Positions 5,701 to 6,604 of a DNA stretch of 6,604 nt are shown here, piece after piece. Made by a program: the position numbers and the translations under genes. Position 1 is the stretch's first letter, and each line of letters starts with the position of its first letter. The notes under the pieces were generated by a model that was not told where the DNA came from, did no database searches, and saw only the letters and a program-made list of their open reading frames with translations. The stretch comes from CAYNTC01 sp964432925 (GTDB lineage: Bacteria > Planctomycetota > Phycisphaerae > Sedimentisphaerales > Anaerobacaceae), in contig CAYSPM010000146.1 of assembly GCA_964432925.1 (NCBI GenBank), positions 1 to 6,604 on the forward strand, read 5' to 3'.

Positions 5701-5728
5701 TTGACAAATCCTGCTATTCGGCTAAAAT
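5701..5728 (+). promoter_or_regulatory. Strong sigma70-type promoter of rplM-rpsI
   Basis: A perfect TTGACA (5701-5706) and TAAAAT (5723-5728, 5 of 6) are separated by 16 bp in an AT-rich region. The expected start is near 5735, giving a leader of about 27 nt before ATG 5762. Such strength fits a ribosomal protein operon. No leader hairpin for autoregulation is obvious in so short a leader. Confidence 0.8.
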
Positions 5729-5761
5729 CCCCATTTCCGTGTAGGGTGTTAGAGGCATTCT

Positions 5762-6193
5762 ATGAAGAGCTTTTTAGCGAAAAAAGGCGAAGTTGAAAAG
5801 AAGTGGGTGCTGGTGGACGCTGACGGTGCGATTTTAGGGCGGATGGCGGCTAAGATTGCACCGATACTTATGGGTAAGAATAAACCAACGTATACGCCGC
5901 ACGTGGATGTTGGTGATTACGTAGTTGTGGTCAATGCTGAGAAAATAAGGGTTACCGGCAAAAAGGCTGAGCAAAAAGAGTACGATTATTACACTCATTA
6001 TCCCGGCGGGCATAAATACGTCAGCTTTGCCGATATGATGGCTAAAAAGCCGGTGAAGGTGGTTGAGTTGGCGGTAAGGAGGATGCTGCCAAAGAACAGG
6101 CTCGGCAGAAAGATGCTAAAGAAACTTAAGGTTTATCGTGGGCCGGAGCACGAGCACCAGGCCCAGGGACCTGAAAAGATAGAACTGTTTTAA
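5762..6193 (+). CDS. rplM: Large-subunit ribosomal protein uL13 (L13)
   Basis: A component of the 50S subunit that binds 23S rRNA early in assembly. The 143-residue length is close to the 142 of E. coli. The N-terminal KKWVLVDADGAILGRMAAKIA, the central KPTYTPHVDVGDYVVVVNAEK and the signature VRRMLPKNRLGRKMLKKLKVY followed by RGPEHEHQAQ are all intact and typical. AGAGG (5751-5755) lies 6 nt before ATG 5762. It is the first gene of the conserved rplM-rpsI pair, with rpsI starting 12 nt after its stop. It should be expressed from the promoter at 5701-5728. Confidence 0.98.
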   Translation: MKSFLAKKGEVEKKWVLVDADGAILGRMAAKIAPILMGKNKPTYTPHVDVGDYVVVVNAEKIRVTGKKAEQKEYDYYTHYPGGHKYVSFADMMAKKPVKVVELAVRRMLPKNRLGRKMLKKLKVYRGPEHEHQAQGPEKIELF

Positions 6194-6205
6194 GAGTTAC
6201 AAAAT

Positions 6206-6604
6206 ATGGCGGAAATTAGAGCAGATAATCCTGGCACACAGCAAAGCTCAGGCACAGAAAGCAAGTCGAAACGGGCACCAGTCGCGAGCAGTGAGCCTAA
6301 GTACGGGTACTGGTGGGGCACGGGCAGAAGGAAAAGCTCCGTTGCCCGTGTGCGGATAAGGCCCGGCGAAGGTAAGCTGGTGGTTAATAAGCGCGAGTTG
6401 AACGAATACTTTAAGAGAGGGCAGGATAGAACGATGGTGTTGGCTCCGTTGAAGGCGGTAGATGCGGAGAAATCGTTCGACGTTTTCGTCAATGTTAAAG
6501 GTGGCGGTACGACCGGGCAGGCTGGAGCGACACGGCTGGGTATTGGTCGGGCGCTAAAGAGTTATGACGACAGGTATGTGCAGGTGCTGCGCGACGGTGG
6601 GCAT
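6206..6604 (+). CDS. rpsI: Small-subunit ribosomal protein uS9 (S9), partial, N-terminally extended
   Basis: A 30S component whose C-terminal tail reaches the P-site tRNA. The 133 codons present run off the window, so the tail (normally ending in a basic SKR-type sequence) is not visible. Family motifs are clear: WGTGRRKSSVARVRIRPG (37-54), NVKGGGTTGQAGATRLGIGR (96-115), ALKSYDD and VLRDGGH. The core begins near residue 33. It is preceded by a polar Ser/Gly/Lys-rich stretch (MAEIRADNPGTQQSSG onward) that E. coli S9 lacks and that is probably disordered. ATG 6206 is the only start found between the rplM stop and the core. Its Shine-Dalgarno is weak (AAGAG, 6192-6196, overlapping the rplM stop), consistent with translational coupling. 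Confidence 0.95.
   Translation, partial: MAEIRADNPGTQQSSGTESKSKRAPVASSEPKYGYWWGTGRRKSSVARVRIRPGEGKLVVNKRELNEYFKRGQDRTMVLAPLKAVDAEKSFDVFVNVKGGGTTGQAGATRLGIGRALKSYDDRYVQVLRDGGH

Noticed and set aside
6190..6492. 100-codon reverse-strand open frame
   Set aside because: It is antisense to rpsI, whose uS9 motifs are unmistakable. It has no motif of its own.

Overview
The window looks like bacterial chromosome. The genes and style (B12-dependent ribonucleotide reductase, a RAYT transposase with its own palindromes, an extended uS9, decayed insertion sequences) suggest an anaerobic or facultative member of the Planctomycetota, perhaps Phycisphaerae or relatives. That assignment is an inference from sequence style and was not tested by a search. 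All supported genes lie on the + strand.

Layout. Positions 1-690 are a gene graveyard. It holds a broken 5' part of an IS256-family transposase (61-280), a possible remnant of an Ig-like beta-sandwich protein (about 340-513), and unassigned hairpin-containing sequence that ends in a good sigma70-type promoter (622-649). That promoter probably drives a cytoplasmic SGNH/GDSL hydrolase (691-1335). A 228-bp control region follows, with an extended -10 promoter and two NrdR-like boxes 31 bp apart centre to centre. It precedes nrdJ (1564-4626), a complete class II adenosylcobalamin-dependent ribonucleotide reductase.

Directly behind nrdJ is the start of a SIR2-like NAD-binding protein with a good ribosome binding site, which stops after 43 codons (4665-4796). 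Next comes a REP/RAYT unit (4838-5395): a single-domain HUH/Y1 transposase flanked by two inverted palindromes. These share stem length, loop and flanks but differ, with compensation, in stem sequence. The second palindrome encodes the last residues of the transposase. A small four-cysteine protein (5425-5646) follows. A near-consensus promoter (5701-5728) then starts the conserved ribosomal operon rplM-rpsI (uL13 and uS9), and rpsI runs off the window end.

How the parts work together. nrdJ, rplM and rpsI are housekeeping genes for DNA precursor supply and translation. The pieces between them are accessory: hydrolase, SIR2-like remnant, RAYT with REPs and small Cys protein. The most interesting parts are the self-contained REP/RAYT unit beside the truncated SIR2-like gene, and the canonically spaced NrdR operator pair in front of a class II reductase. 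I see no CRISPR array, tRNA, rRNA, cobalamin riboswitch or convincing intrinsic terminator.
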